A stretch of DNA of 64,000 nt, taken from NCBI RefSeq assembly GCF_036884655.1, contig NC_088330.1:33523001-33587000 (forward strand), given 5' to 3'. This document shows positions 41,920-54,681 of this stretch, piece after piece. Within the stretch, counting starts at the first letter, position 1; every line of letters begins with the position of its first letter. The notes beneath the pieces were generated by a model. It did no database searches, was not told the DNA's origin, and saw only the letters and a list, made by a program, of their open reading frames with translations. Both the position numbers and the translations under genes were made by a program. The DNA is from Musa acuminata AAA Group (Eukaryota; Streptophyta; Magnoliopsida; Zingiberales; Musaceae).

Positions 41920-44039
41920 TTTTGACAAATAAATTAAAACAAACATTAAATGATTATATTTATTGAGCGAAGAATTAAATCAGTACTGACATCCTGTTAT
42001 TCTCAAAGTACATACATCAACTAAAGAAGGTTAACCGTCACAAGTGATCCAAAAATCACACGAAAAGAGGTAAACAATGAAGAGGTTATAAAATCTTCTA
42101 TGTTGCCAACAAGATAATGAAAATTTCATATCATGAGATTATCGTTACCCGTCTTCTCGCAACTTTATTTTTTGCTCCCTCCCTCTCTGGACAGCTAAGT
42201 TGTTCGATTGAAACAGCAGATTTCTCAAAGGCTGCTTAATCATTTTGTTTGGGCACTAATTTAAACATTTTGCTTAATCGAAGCTCTGCAAAGCAAGTCA
42301 TTTGACTAAATATTAATGACTGAATTCAAGCATCCTGAAGCAGGGTAGACTCTTTGGCACTTAACTGGTGACCAACTGTCATTAGCATGCAAGCAATTAA
42401 TTTCCTTCACAGGCCAATGCGATACACATAAAACCAAGTGATGAAAGATGGAATCTACCTAGCATTTCACAAACAGAAAAAACAATGTTTCCCGTACCTA
42501 CCTATAGGAAACCAACAAACATAAAACTATTGTCTCATCAAACAATATACCAAGAGACAAAAGGAGTTTCCATGACTTCTTTTTATCCTATAAAATATAA
42601 TATTGTCTCTTACATTCGTCTCTTTGAACCCTTAGTCCTTCTTATAAGTACTAACTAGACATATACACAAAAAATACATGTGCACATATAAGATGATGTG
42701 ATTCTCTATCAAGTTAATCAATAATCTTCTAAAGCATCACCCCATAAGAAAAAGATTTTTAAGTCCAACATGTTAATTATCAACAGAAACTAGGTGACTG
42801 AACAGCTTAATTACTTTAAATACCATAGTTAATTAACCAATCTATAGGGGGAGTAAGAACTACTTTTAATGAAAAAGCTGACAACGAAATGTACCTACAA
42901 AATCTGAACAAACATTGTGATCAGTGAAACCATTAAACTCAAAAAATGTAGCCTCCCTCTGGGAAAAAAAATGAAAAAAAACAAGTGAAGTAGGAAATAA
43001 TACATGAATCATGGAAAGTGATAGAAGTTCACCATTTTAGAGAATCCAAACAGTGGTGTCTTGCATGCATGCTCAAACACAAAATTCTACAAACTCTTGT
43101 TCTGCCCACATCAAGTATCAGTTTAGAGAATCGCTGAGATGACGGTTAGTACATGATAATAACAACACCTTTTTCAGAATCTAGTGTAAGATTTAATAAT
43201 GCTGACTTTGAGCCATCTTTAGCAAATTTATGACTTGAAAAATCACACAAGAAATAGGATAAAATCATATAATGCGGTCCATAGAAAAGTAAAGAAATAT
43301 GCATTGTCTATTGTAAATAACTTAACTTTGATACTTGAACAGAACCTCAGCATTGCCGATTTACATAATATTAATTTGGCTAACAACTTCTATGAAATAA
43401 TATATGTTCTACTCCTGCATGTTATTTTCCAACAATATATGTTTTGTTTCTACTTTTGACATAAAAGATGTTGTGTGTGACAAATATAAATTGTCCGATG
43501 CAATAGGATGCTGATGTTGCTCTCTAAGAATAAACCTAACAGTCTATGACTTATTCTTCCTAAATCATGCCGACCACAACATTCCATGTAAGAGTTGCTT
43601 CAAAGTTCTTTTTTTCTTTGATGTTGCTCCAATAGAGCAGCTAGACTCTAAACCATCACCATGAATGCACTTTGACCAGTACTAAAAATGAGTCTCTATA
43701 TGGTTGAGTGTTCTACTTTGGATGTATTTTCCTTCATAATTATATTTACTATTTAAGATAAATTTTAAATTGCATATTTTCAGTTGTATACTTGCCTTCG
43801 AGTCCTATTTTAGTCCTTAAGCCATTAAGGTTCATGCTCAGAGGGTTTTGGATGAATTTGTAAATAGGATTTGAGATTCCAAGATTTCCAAGCAAAGAAC
43901 CCTTCTTCCATAAATTACTTAGTGTATTTATTATATAAACAAGATGTTGCATTCTTAAATAGGATTTCACATTCCATGATTTACCAACAAAGATAATAAG
44001 TTCTCTTAACAAGGTTATGTCATGAGATTGGTTTTCTTT
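41920..44039. other. Intergenic AT-rich region; no gene seen
   Basis: Only short frames are present (longest about 108 residues at 43749-44075, low quality). No splice-linked coding pattern or repeat family is recognised. Confidence 0.45.
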
Positions 44040-44252
44040 TATGTAAAAATATATAAGAATAGTTAGATTGATCATGTTGGGACTTGTGGCTTATTGGAGT
44101 TGTTTAGACAAATCATCTCTTCTTTCATTTGTGTTTAGAGGCCTTCTAACTTAGAATTGATAGACAAGCATGTTATGGACAAACAACTTACAGACTACGG
44201 AGCCCTTTCCCTGTATTGTGGTATACTCAGAATATTAAAAGACATAAATTTC
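44040..44252. repeat. 213-bp direct repeat, left copy
   Basis: Starts TATGTAAAAATATATAAG and ends GACATAAATTT. It is nearly identical to 44616-44828 in the same orientation, with about a dozen differences. The 69-residue frame over it (44157-44366) is not conserved between the copies as a gene would be. Confidence 0.9.
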
Positions 44253-44615
44253 TTGGAATTTCCACAAGGGCATGTGGAAATGGTATCAAACAGATATAGA
44301 ACTAATACTGGAAAAGATCAAGCGTTTAGGCATGGAGAAGGCCCAAACTGTTTCACTAAGATATAGACTAATCAATTTCCCCAAATTAATGGTCTCCCAT
44401 CAGCTTGTCTTGTATGAATATTTTAGTACATTTACAAACGATTCATAATGCTAAACAAGATAATTTATCATGTCATTGAAGATATTTAACTTTGTAAAAA
44501 CCCAGTGGGCTGCATAGCATCGTTCCATCAGCCTAACATGCAACTATATGAGAATAATGGCCATTGCTTGCCTGCCACAGAAAAAAGCTATCCTCCCAAA
44601 GTAAAGAATTTCAAT

Positions 44616-44828
44616 TATGTAAAAATATATAAGAATAGTTAGATTGATCATGTTAGGACTTGTGGCTTATTGGCGTTGTTTAGATAAATCATCTCTTCTC
44701 TCATTTGTGTTTAGAGGCCTTCTAACTTAGAATTGATAGACAAACGTGTTCTGGACAAACAACTTACAAACTACGGAGCCCTTTTCCTATATTGTGGTAC
44801 ACTCAGAATGTTAAAAGACATAAATTTT
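44616..44828. repeat. 213-bp direct repeat, right copy
   Basis: Partner of 44040-44252 at an offset of 576 bp. The 360 bp between the copies hold no recognisable gene. Confidence 0.9.
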
Positions 44829-45229
44829 GTAAGCTAAATTTACATTGAGAAAATATACGGATAAGGCAGATCCTAACACTTGAGACTCATATCCTTTGGC
44901 TGAATGTTAAAAACTAAAGAGCACTGTCACATTTCAGGCAGTCAATGGCCGATGATAGATAGTTGAGAAGTTGCTCTGTAGTTTTTCTTTTCCCTAGCAT
45001 GATTGTCATAAATAATTTGAACAATATCTATCATAATAATATATTGATGTATATATACGTAAGTATCATAAACGATTGTCTTGTTGAGATAATTTTGTTA
45101 TCACATTCAACTATAATATACTTATATATATAAATAAGTAGGATAACAGAAACAAATAAACTTAATTAAGTAAGAAAAAAATATCAATAATAATATTCAC
45201 TTAAACATGCAATGTCATATCTCTTATGA

Positions 45230-47560
45230 GTTGCTTATAAGTCTTATTCTAAGAACATATTCTTTAAACACTTTAGGCTATAAAGCCTTAGTAAATAGAT
45301 CAATAATGATTAAAGTGGCACTCGAGTTCTTTTTTTAGATTCTTTCTTTAATCATCAAGTCTTTATCTCGATATGCTTGAAAACACTAAAGTACTTGTCA
45401 TTCTTCGAAAAAAAACTGTTGTGATATTATTACAAAATATCCTTAGCGACCTAACAATTGAGTTGACCACATTAGGTCCTGAGATAAAATTTCGCAGCCA
45501 TAAATTCAGCTTCCATTGTTAATGATGTGCTTTATACTTTTTCAAAAAATTATTGTTCCAACTAACATAAATATAAATATTAAAGTAACTTCCTACTATC
45601 GAGACAATTCGTAAAATCAATATATGAATATCCTATCACTTCAAGCTGATATGATCTTTTGTATGTGAGCATGTATTCTTTTATCCCCTATAAATATCTC
45701 ATCACTTTCTTTTTAGTTTTTCAATTTTTCATTCTTAAGTTGTTGTGGTATCCACTTAACATCTCAATTATAAAACTGATATCTAATCTAGTACTTATTT
45801 GAGTATATAATAAACTTCCAACTGCATATGTATAAAGAATATCCTTCATTTAACTATTTTCCAAGTTATTCTTAAGACACTCGCTTTGATTGAATTTTTC
45901 ACTCATAATAATAGGTGTTTCATTAGCTGAATAAGGTTGCATGCTAAATTCTCCAAGACTTGATCAATATATCATTTTTTTGATAATTCTAGTAATCCTT
46001 GAGATCTATCCCTATATATCTCAATATCAAAACCATAAACTACCTTATTTATATCAATTATCTTAAAATTATTGATAAGAAATATCTTAGTTTTGTGTCA
46101 TAAATCAAGATCACTACTGAGAAAAAAAATATTATCCACATATAAGACCAATATAATAAACTTGTTTCCAGTGACCTTAGATATATACATTGATCAAAAA
46201 TATTTTCTTAAATCTAAAAAAATAATAATATTATGAAACTTTATATACCATTGTCTGAAAACTTGTTTACTATAACAAATACATTTCTTAAGTTTGCACG
46301 TTCAACTTTTCTTTTCCTTCTCTACGAATTTTTTAATTTATTCCATGTAAATTTTTTCATCTAGATCCCTATTCAAAAATACTATTTTCAAATTCATCTA
46401 ATGTAACTCAAGATCATAATGAGTTACTAATGTCATGACAATCCTCAACTAGTCTTTTTTATAAACTAGAGAAAAAGTCTCATTATAATCGATTTCTTTT
46501 TGAAAAAAACCTTTAGCCACAAGTTTGGTTTTATATTATTTAATAGTGTCCTTTTAATTATGTTTTATTTTAAAGAGTCATTTGCAACTGATTATTTTAC
46601 AATTATTAGGCAATTCATTGAGTTTCCAGATATTGTTCCAGTTCAGAATCACTTTAACTATTCTTTCATTGCATTATACACTTTTCAGAATCATTGCTTT
46701 TCATAACTTGTGAAAACGATAAGAGTCTATTTTGATTCGTATGTCATAATCTCATTTTCGTAAATATATCATATAATCATAAGAAATAATAAGTCTTTTT
46801 TCTCTTTGAGATCTTTTTAAGACTACCGGTTGTGGTTGTCCTACAAGATTATTAGAAATGACATTAATATCACGTGAGAATTCATCAATATTATTTTGTT
46901 ATTTACTCTCATTAATTCCTTCAATGATTTAAGAAACAATAATCTTTCAAATATAAAATAATAAAATAGCATCAACCTATATCTCCTCTATATCAAAATT
47001 AATCTTTTAAAAATTTTCACTTATATTAATTTTATCATTTTTTAGGAATATTGTATTACCAAATTCTACTATAGTCATACTATAATTAAAATAATAAAAT
47101 CTTATCCCTTGAATTTTTATGAATAATCAATAAATTACATAAAATAATTCTTGGATCTAATTTTTATGTAGATTAGAGATTCTTATCTTTGTAGAATAAC
47201 TCCAAACATATAGATATCTCAAATTGAATTTTTTATTAGTCTATAACTCAAATAAAGTTAATAAAACCGACTTACTAAGAACCCTATTCAAGATACACAT
47301 AATTGTCCTAAGAGCTTCACCTCACATCGACTCGAGGATAACTGAATAACTCTTCTTCTTCTTTTTTATTATCTTTTATAAGACTGCTATGAGCGATGAA
47401 ATATCAACTAAAGACAGATGATAATAGATCTATAATCTCATGTATATTATGTTATCACACGTATTGAATCCTAAAAAAGTATTATCTATTTATAGGTGCG
47501 TGGAAAGAGTCTAAGATAAATAATTAAAAAAATTCTCCCATCAAAGTTATCTCATAAGGA
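45230..47560 (-). mobile_element. Decayed Ty1/copia pol remnant, antisense
   Basis: Minus-strand translation, with many stops and shifts, shows copia motifs in order. LVAKGF, NETFSLVYKKD and HYDLEL come from the RT N-terminus (about 46300-46510), GNKFIILVLYVDNIF is the RT catalytic block (about 46120-46190, YVDN for YVDD), TMEAEFMAA is RNase H (about 45490-45525), and VFFSKNDKY followed by KHIEIK is the RNase H C-terminus (about 45370-45430). Sequence right of 46.5 kb to about 47.56 kb fits an integrase position but is too decayed to read. No LTRs were found. Confidence 0.75.
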
Positions 47561-48434
47561 ATCTTACTAAAAATAATTCTTTTATTGATTAATAATCATA
47601 GTCAAAATCTAATCAAATTTATAGTAATATCTTATCTAATTCAATAGACTACGTAAGCAACAGTCTACTCTCCAAATAACACACAAATATTATAAGTAAA
47701 ATATAAAGAATCCTATCATGATGTCACAACTCATAGCAAACGATGCAACAAAGTACAACACCCCGAAAGGACACTCCGCCTCCATTAATACTCACCATCA
47801 ATTCAGCTCCAAATGCTGCCTTGATCAGAAAAAAATGAAACCTTATTGCCACCATTTAATTTTCACACAATTTTCTATTTTGATTAGAAGTTTATGATAA
47901 CTCCTACTAGTTTGTTTACCTTGGTTGACACAAAGATGAGACACTAATGACATTTTCAACAATATTATGTAGAAGCAACAGGTTTGACATCCAAAAGAAA
48001 ATATATCAATGGATGCTACGCTCCATTTTGTTTTAAAATCCAACGTAGAATTAAATCCATATTAATGGAAACACACAATCTATATGTTCATGTTCATTGA
48101 ATACCATAGCTAAATTAGTAAATCATGGTTAAATGTCCTCTGTTAGGTTCATTCTACCATCCAGCTGCTACATTGGTACATCATGCATGCATTATCATGT
48201 GATGAACTTGGTATAATATTTTCAAGAAAATGCAGTACAACATCAAACAAACAGAGGAATTCTCTATTGCAGATAACGATCCAATAAGAGCAAGTGTTGG
48301 AATCTGATATGGCAGTAATTAATTAGAATTTAGGTCATGAAATAACTCTTCGCATTATGATTTCAGACAAACAATCTTTTCGATGGGAAATAGAGGAGAA
48401 GCAGAAACTACCCTTAGTGCTCCTAAAATCCACT
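47561..48434. other. Region 3' of the candidate small gene; nothing recognised
   Basis: AT-rich with short chance frames. It may contain the 3' UTR of the minus-strand small gene. Confidence 0.35.
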
Positions 48435-48945
48435 TTATAGCTTCATCGCTGATCTAGTAATTGCATCCTCTGTCTGCAGACAATTGAACAAGATTGATCA
48501 TCAGCATTAGCATTAGGTATTTCAACAATAACATATTTTTTTTTCTTGAAATGAAATATATCTTGGATTGCCCAATTGGCTCATAGTTCTTCATTAGATT
48601 AAAAGACAATAGGTCCACACAAGTAACAACATACCGATAATTTATAGGTTTTTACATTCTGGGTCAAGAAAACTGTAAAAAATAGCTCACCATGAATCGG
48701 TCCCGTGTAAATGTCGATTCATCATGACTCCAAATAACATGTTCTTGGCTAGGGATTACGAATCACATCGTACGAGCTTCAGAAAGAACAATAAAAACTT
48801 CATCCAAAGATCAAAAACTAGTAGAAGGAAGACGCATCAAGAACCAAAAGGAGAAAGAAAGGCAGATCACCATCTTGAGAACCTCCGGAACCCTGGGCTC
48901 TTTGACCGTCGTCGTGTAGTTGGCCACCAAGTTGATCGCCGCCAT
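48435..48945 (-). CDS. Candidate two-exon gene for a 37-residue peptide, unrecognised
   Basis: Exon 1 (48871-48945) starts at an ATG after GGGCAA and encodes MAAINLVANYTTTVKEPRVP plus EVLKM. A GTGATC donor follows, then a 397-bp AT-rich intron, then a TGTCTGCAG acceptor and exon 2 (48435-48473) encoding TEDAITRSAMKL and a TAA stop. The junction is in phase. A TATA box (CTATAAATA) sits about 155 bp upstream on the same strand. GC-rich exon, AT-rich intron and promoter placement look like a real gene, but I recognise no family. The upstream frame stays open past this ATG for at least 25 codons, so the start could be wrong, and further exons cannot be excluded. Confidence 0.4.
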
Positions 48946-49100
48946 TTGCCCGAATCGGATATCAGAGCCCCCCGAGACCAGGAAGAGGCTACGATGACGG
49001 AGGAAGGCCGGGCGGATATGTGGGGTTTCAATCGGAGCGAGGAGGAGGATTTCAAGTTTGGGGAAAAAAGGGGAATAGAGAGTGGGTGGGTAATGTGGCC

Positions 49101-49110
49101 TATTTATAGA
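49101..49110 (-). promoter_or_regulatory. TATA box for the candidate small gene
   Basis: TCTATAAATA on the minus strand, between a GC-rich 5' side and the GC-rich exon region at 48.87-49.06 kb. A start near 49075 would give a 5' UTR of about 130 nt. Confidence 0.5.
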
Positions 49111-49585
49111 GGCGGGCCTGCAACCGAAGTGGAGCGCTGATCAATGGTTTCAAGAAGGGCGGGAAAGGTGTATCAGATTTTTGTAGGAATTACGATTAAA
49201 AATCCCATTCGAAATTGAATTCCAATATCAATTCAGCGGTGTGTTTTTTTATTATAATTAATTCTAAAACTAATTAAAAACTGTCTTGATTTGAATTTAA
49301 ATAGATATGAGTAAATATGAGTAGCCAAAATAATTGAAACAAATGTTATCATGTTTAATAATAAAATTACAATGTGTAAAATATTCATAAATTTCATCCA
49401 CTCTGACCACCTTAATATTCTAAGTTCACGTACTCTGCAGCTCAACCTAAAAGCTAGCAATCCAAGGATTTCTTACCCTCCACTACCATGACTGGAATCT
49501 CTTTAGTCCATTCCTTGCCCTCCATGCAATCCCGTGTAGCTTCTCCAAGCAAGCTAAGAACTCATTCCATTCCCACGAACCACCG

Positions 49586-49593
49586 TATATAAG
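49586..49593 (+). promoter_or_regulatory. TATA box of the charged-tail protein gene
   Basis: TATATAAG lies 50-57 bp before the ATG at 49643 and is followed by a C/T-rich start-like segment, so the 5' UTR would be only about 20-30 nt. Confidence 0.65.
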
Positions 49594-49642
49594 CATCCTC
49601 CACACCTCCTCCATCCTCACAGAGCCAGCAGAGCTGATCGCC

Positions 49643-50266
49643 ATGGTCGCAGGTAGCAGCGAGGAGCCGCGGCAGCGCCGCGTGCAACAGGAGATCAGAG
49701 ACATGATCTCGACGCTCACCGATCGGCTGACTGCCCTGGGAAGGTCCGTGCCCCGCTCCGACGCCAAGGGTCAGGAGGCCGGCGACGCCTACCCCGGACT
49801 CGGGGTCATCACGATGGCCGGCGACAACAAGGGGGCGTCGATGAAGGCGGACATGGAAGAACTGGGGGACGCCCATGGGGGGTTGTACAGTGACGACGGC
49901 GGCATGTGCACCTACACAAACAGCAACTACCAGGCCGTGAACAACTCGATTCTTCTCGGCGGGAGCTGCGCGGCGAAGGATCCCGGCGTCCATGTGGTCA
50001 TATCAGAGTACGTAGAGGAAGATGACGATGATGATGATGAGGAAGAGAGGCATAGAAAGAAGGAGAAAAAGAAGAAGAAAAAGGAGGAGAAGGAAAAGAA
50101 GAAAAAGGAGAAGAAAAAGAAGAAGGATAAGCACGAGGACAGAGTTGAGGAGGAGGAGGAGAGGCAGGAGAAAGAAAAGAAGAAAAACGATGAGGAGGAG
50201 AAACAGGAGAAGAAAGGCGAAGGCAGCTCCAGAGAACAGTTGGTAGTGGAGAAGGTGGCACAGTAA
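49643..50266 (+). CDS. Intronless plant protein with Lys/Glu-rich C-terminal tail, 207 residues, function unknown
   Basis: The frame opens at a well-placed ATG (GCCATGG context) behind a TATA box and stays GC-rich. Residues 1-35 are an amphipathic stretch with QQEIRDMISTLTDRLTALGR. Residues 51-69 contain LGVITMAGDNKGASM, which looks like the conserved core of a small family of uncharacterised plant proteins (from memory, not searched). Residues 75-123 are polar with a CTYTNSNYQAVNNS stretch. From residue 124 to about 195 the tail is almost only Glu, Asp, Lys and Arg, as expected for a disordered or coiled segment, and is probably expanded by repeat slippage. The opposite-strand frames of this region are shadows. 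Confidence 0.75.
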   Translation: MVAGSSEEPRQRRVQQEIRDMISTLTDRLTALGRSVPRSDAKGQEAGDAYPGLGVITMAGDNKGASMKADMEELGDAHGGLYSDDGGMCTYTNSNYQAVNNSILLGGSCAAKDPGVHVVISEYVEEDDDDDDEEERHRKKEKKKKKKEEKEKKKKEKKKKKDKHEDRVEEEEERQEKEKKKNDEEEKQEKKGEGSSREQLVVEKVAQ

Positions 50267-52092
50267 GGAAAAGAAAGAAACAAATAGCCCAAGGTTGGAA
50301 GATATCAGGAAGATGAAGAGCACCAAATATGAGTAATAATCTAACCAGCAGTTAATAAGGTGAGAGACAAGAGTAAATAAAGAGATATAAAATAGATCCA
50401 TAGATAAGAATGAGAACAACTTCCTATATTTTGAATCCAATAAATAAATATCAAAAGACTCTGCATTTATCTTATGTAACTAAATGAGCATGAAATAATG
50501 CACGTCAATGATTCTGCTTTTAGCATTTACTTCTTGTTATTGCAATAGAATGCTGCATAAACTGTGCTGATGATATGAAGCTTATATGGTGAGATAGTTT
50601 AGTACTGGGAATAACTTGCAATAAACACATTCCTTAACGAACTCTACATACTTCATATGTGCCCTGCATAGGTAATAATAATGCAATCTATCAGCCATAT
50701 GATCTGCAAATATATGAAACTCCCTGATACTTCGACATGAGCAATTTTGGGCATATGGCAATCAACAGAGCATAATTAATAGATTAATAAATCAGATAGC
50801 ACCAGTAATCTTGCGTCTTCTCACCGATAAAGGAAACAAAAAGAAGATTATGCTGTAACTCTCCCACAGAGGTGTATTTAAGTGAATATGACAAATTCTT
50901 TTTATGCATTTCTGAAAAATCCATAGTAGCAATATCAGCACTTGAAATGATTCTGAAATATGAACTGTTTCAAGTGGCAAATAGTTAGAGTGTTACCTGG
51001 GATGCTGAAATTTTCCTGAGAAACAATTGCAAACGAGTAATAATATCAATGCAAAACTTTCTTTCACATATTTTTGTGCTAGCTACCAAAATGATGCTGA
51101 GCCATTATTAACAAATAAACATTGATACAGAAGCAGCTCTTTGGAAAAATTAGTGGATCTAACCTTTGAATGGCTTTCGAAAAGCAATTGGTTTTGTTTC
51201 AACATAATTTCCTTATCTACAATAATACATATCCAATGCTGTCAATTTTCATAATTTTTTTTTCTGTCCACTTAGTTTCCTGCAAATAGATTATGCTAAT
51301 TTTCTTCTTAGTCAGTGTATCTATCAGATACTTACTAATTGTATGAAATACTAAAAGAATAGATAAAATATAAATAAATGAAGTTAAAAATATCGCAGTT
51401 AAAAGAATGATAAACCATAGCAACATAGTGGCATAAAAAAACATGTTTGCAGAAAATCTGGAGTTTCCAAAATGCAAATGGTAGTTACAAACAATGATAT
51501 GATGAAAAAACAACACTAGTCATTCAATCAATCATTTACCAACAAACCTTCTTAAATGGTACAGGTAAATGAGGCAAAAAGTGAATTATTTATGTACTCT
51601 ACAAGAGACTTTCTGTATTATTGCTCAAAACTACAGCATTCTAGTGCAAGCCGAAAACCAATACCAAATCCCAGCACAATGAGAGCACCTGCATCATTTG
51701 CTTACTAATATTATTTGATATATACACAAATATACTTCCTATAGGAAAATAAAATTAAAGTTTTTATTTTGCTTTTGGCCAATCCTTATTGTCATATCAC
51801 TAATGTTCATTAACTTGAACCCTATTTTTTTATATTTTGTAAGTGTTTCTTCCAGATATATGCATAAAACACAAGGAGTTTGTTGCAGCTACAACATATA
51901 AAATTTTAGTGGTGGCTCATGAGAAGAACTTGGCTCAGATATGACAATCTTTCTTGTTTAATATTGGAGTTTCTCTTTTTCTCCTTGTATTAGGAGGTAC
52001 TCCCAGCATTATGAAACAGGGAAAGTTGCAAATTCTCCATGGCTTCAATTTGAACATAATATCCAAAAATACTACAAAAAAATGGTTGACTG
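50267..52092. other. Mostly unannotated AT-rich region
   Basis: No confident gene is seen. It contains a short LINE-like remnant near 51240-51350. Part of it could be intron of the possible minus-strand unit at 52.1-53.7 kb. Confidence 0.4.
51240..51350 (-). mobile_element. Short LINE endonuclease-like remnant
   Basis: The minus strand reads SKYLIDTLTKKKISIIYLQE then TKW, which matches the start of the plant LINE endonuclease domain, where an LQETKW motif follows a K/R-rich INI segment. Only about 35 residues are readable and nothing else of a LINE is nearby. Confidence 0.4.
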
Positions 52093-53700
52093 TCAGTGGT
52101 ACAAACAGTCATGCACCGTGAATTTGTTCAGTGGCTTCCTCATTTTAACACCAAGTTTTCTATTCACATCTGTTAGTCCACCTAGTACCTGTAGGAGTTC
52201 TACAGGTTTTAAGTGCTGTGAAAGAGTAATAGGTGTAACCATATATCGAGAGATGCAAGTTGATATACCACCATAGTATATTTGTAACATCTCAACCAAT
52301 AGATCCTAGAGACCAATATTGGACTGGTATTTAAATCCTTGGTCTGTATATTACTTGAACTTGTGGTGAGAGCAGAGGCTACCTACATACTAAATTCACC
52401 TACAGGTTCTTCTGAAATAGCAGGGTGAATGCCAGATGGTCATGGTCATGAACCCCAAGAGCACTCAAAACTGGTAAGTATCAACTAAATGCTGACATGT
52501 GCAGCATGATTCCTTGTTGGTGACAGGAAGCAAATTATTGGTGGGCACTGGGATAGCACTTCTAATGGTTTCTTAAGACAAATGAAAGCTCTATAGCAGG
52601 TCTATTACAAAAATTAGTTCTAGAAGCAAATGAATTCTTCGACTAGTCATACAAGTCCTACTAATCACAGTCATTCATAATCACCAATTATCAAAGAATT
52701 CAAATAAATAAACGTAGCATACTAGTACAGGAATGAACTTAAAGCCGTAATAAGATAACCTGCACTGCTCTCGATAACTCTCGCTCTTTGGCAAGCAAGT
52801 TGTTTTAGAGTCAGACACTCAACCAATCTCAAGATACCCCTCAGAGATAGCAATCCTTGTGCTGCCCACCTTGCACTCCAGAATGTCCACTGACTGGGAG
52901 ATCTCAATGCTACTGGTGGAGGGATCCAATGCCCTGTGCACATGTCTCTCCGGTGATACTTCAAATCCTTGTATCTTCGCCCTACCATATGGATGGCTCA
53001 AATCATTTTCAAAGACATGATGATGACCAGTATCATAATTGGGTTGGAAGTCTTGACTCTGGCATCTTCTGCTCCATTCCACCAGCACCATCATCACTTA
53101 GCATGGATTCCTTCCAAAGCTACCACTCTTCTCCACCTGACCTCTTAGAGCTATTCTTCTCCAAAAGTCTCAGCAATAGTTTTCCTCCTCTTATGCTCTA
53201 TGCATATAGTTGCCTTCTTCCAAATAAGCTGTAAAACTGAAATAGAGCAAGGAAATGCTATTTGATAACTTAGTAGCATTAACCTCGAACAAAAGAACAA
53301 CAAACAAAGGATCATCTTATTCCAGTGAAAACGAGCGGAAAGATGACCCCGTGAAATGCGATAGCTGATTTCTAAAATTTCCAAAAATTCGAAAGCATAA
53401 TCTCAAGCTGGATTCTAACAGCGACAAACCAAAACCAGACAAGAAACAAGGCACAAAAAATCAACGCCATCAACCAACTAATTCCATGCTCTGAAATCCC
53501 TCGTATCAAAACAGGGCACGAAGGGAAAGGGTGACCAAGACGAACACCACGAGCCACAAAGCCACCTCTTACGAGGAAACCATAGCTATCGTGGATTGAT
53601 AGCGACTCCACCTGAAAGAAGGCGTCAAAACCTTAATCCAGCGGAAGAAAACGAACAAGCGAGACTGACGACGAGAGAGCGAGAGCGTTCTAACAATACT
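52093..53700 (-). other. Possible minus-strand transcription unit, unrecognised
   Basis: A CT-rich leader near 53620-53700 is followed on the minus strand by a TTTACAG acceptor-like site near 53230 and a GC-balanced block with a 92-residue frame (52819-53097) that reads RAKIQGFEVSPERHVHRALD and then IEISQSVDILECKVGSTRIA. A donor-like GCAG/GTTATC lies at about 52757-52760. A further 68-residue frame (52093-52299) contains LLQVLGGLTDVNRKLGVKMR. Composition suggests an expressed or formerly coding unit, but no family is recognised and exons cannot be joined with confidence. Confidence 0.25.
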
Positions 53701-54061
53701 ATTCTTTTTCGGTCCGACGCTAAAATCATCCATATTTGTTAAAGAAAAAGTATTTTAAAAACATTTTTCATCGTGATTCTAAATAATAACATGATCTCTC
53801 TTCTACTCCATGTTTAGGCGATCTTTCGCCGTCAGATGCTATTTCACACGAATCTTGACATTCCTTGGAGACTATACTAGCAAGAGAAACATTTCAGAAA
53901 ATTTTCTCACCAACTCCACGTGTACGCACACATAAACTCGGCCAAGTAATTGATGTGCTGATGACGACGATCGAATGTTTGATCTGTTTCTACGTGGCAA
54001 TTATGTGACGCACGTAATATTAGATAAATAATATATGTTTGTAGGTCAACAATTCTTAGTC

Positions 54062-54151
<90 letters not shown>
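54062..54151. repeat. (TC)n-(TA)n compound microsatellite
   Basis: About 36 bp of TC repeats run directly into about 53 bp of TA repeats. Confidence 0.95.
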
Positions 54152-54153
<2 letters not shown>

Positions 54154-54681
54154 ATTAAAATTAATCTTCATCAGCTGCTGTAAACTATTAGTTAACTTGT
54201 TCATTGACATTGATGTCTGAAAGATGTTAGTGATCCATTTTAAATAACCTCTTTTGAACAGAGGGGTTAAAGAATTGTCAACCATTGGTGTGGAAAATGA
54301 ACATGATATCTGAAAGGTGTCATGTAGCTACTTTAGCTAAAGTATCATTGCTGTGGAAAACAGTTGTTATATGGCTACTTTAGCTAACTACACTGATGTC
54401 TTCTAATGATATCTTAAGATGCATCATTGAGCCCACCAAAAGAGTATGTTTGGTGATTCAGTGTTTGTCCCATGCTGAGAATAACTTTCATGTCTAATTA
54501 TAGCACAGAATGAAAAGAAATGTTGCAAAGCTAATGAACAGACTACAAATGATAAATAAATGCATACTTGTGTATCAAGTAAAGCAGATTTTTCAGCCCA
54601 ATGGCATCAAACATATGTTCTCTTGTCTTCTTTAAGCATACCTAACCTATTAGCTCAAAGGATTTTGACCAAAGTCCAAAC

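Noticed and set aside
49927..50440. Minus-strand frames rich in Ser, Phe and Leu
   Set aside because: Shadows of the Lys/Glu-rich tail of the plus-strand gene at 49643-50266.
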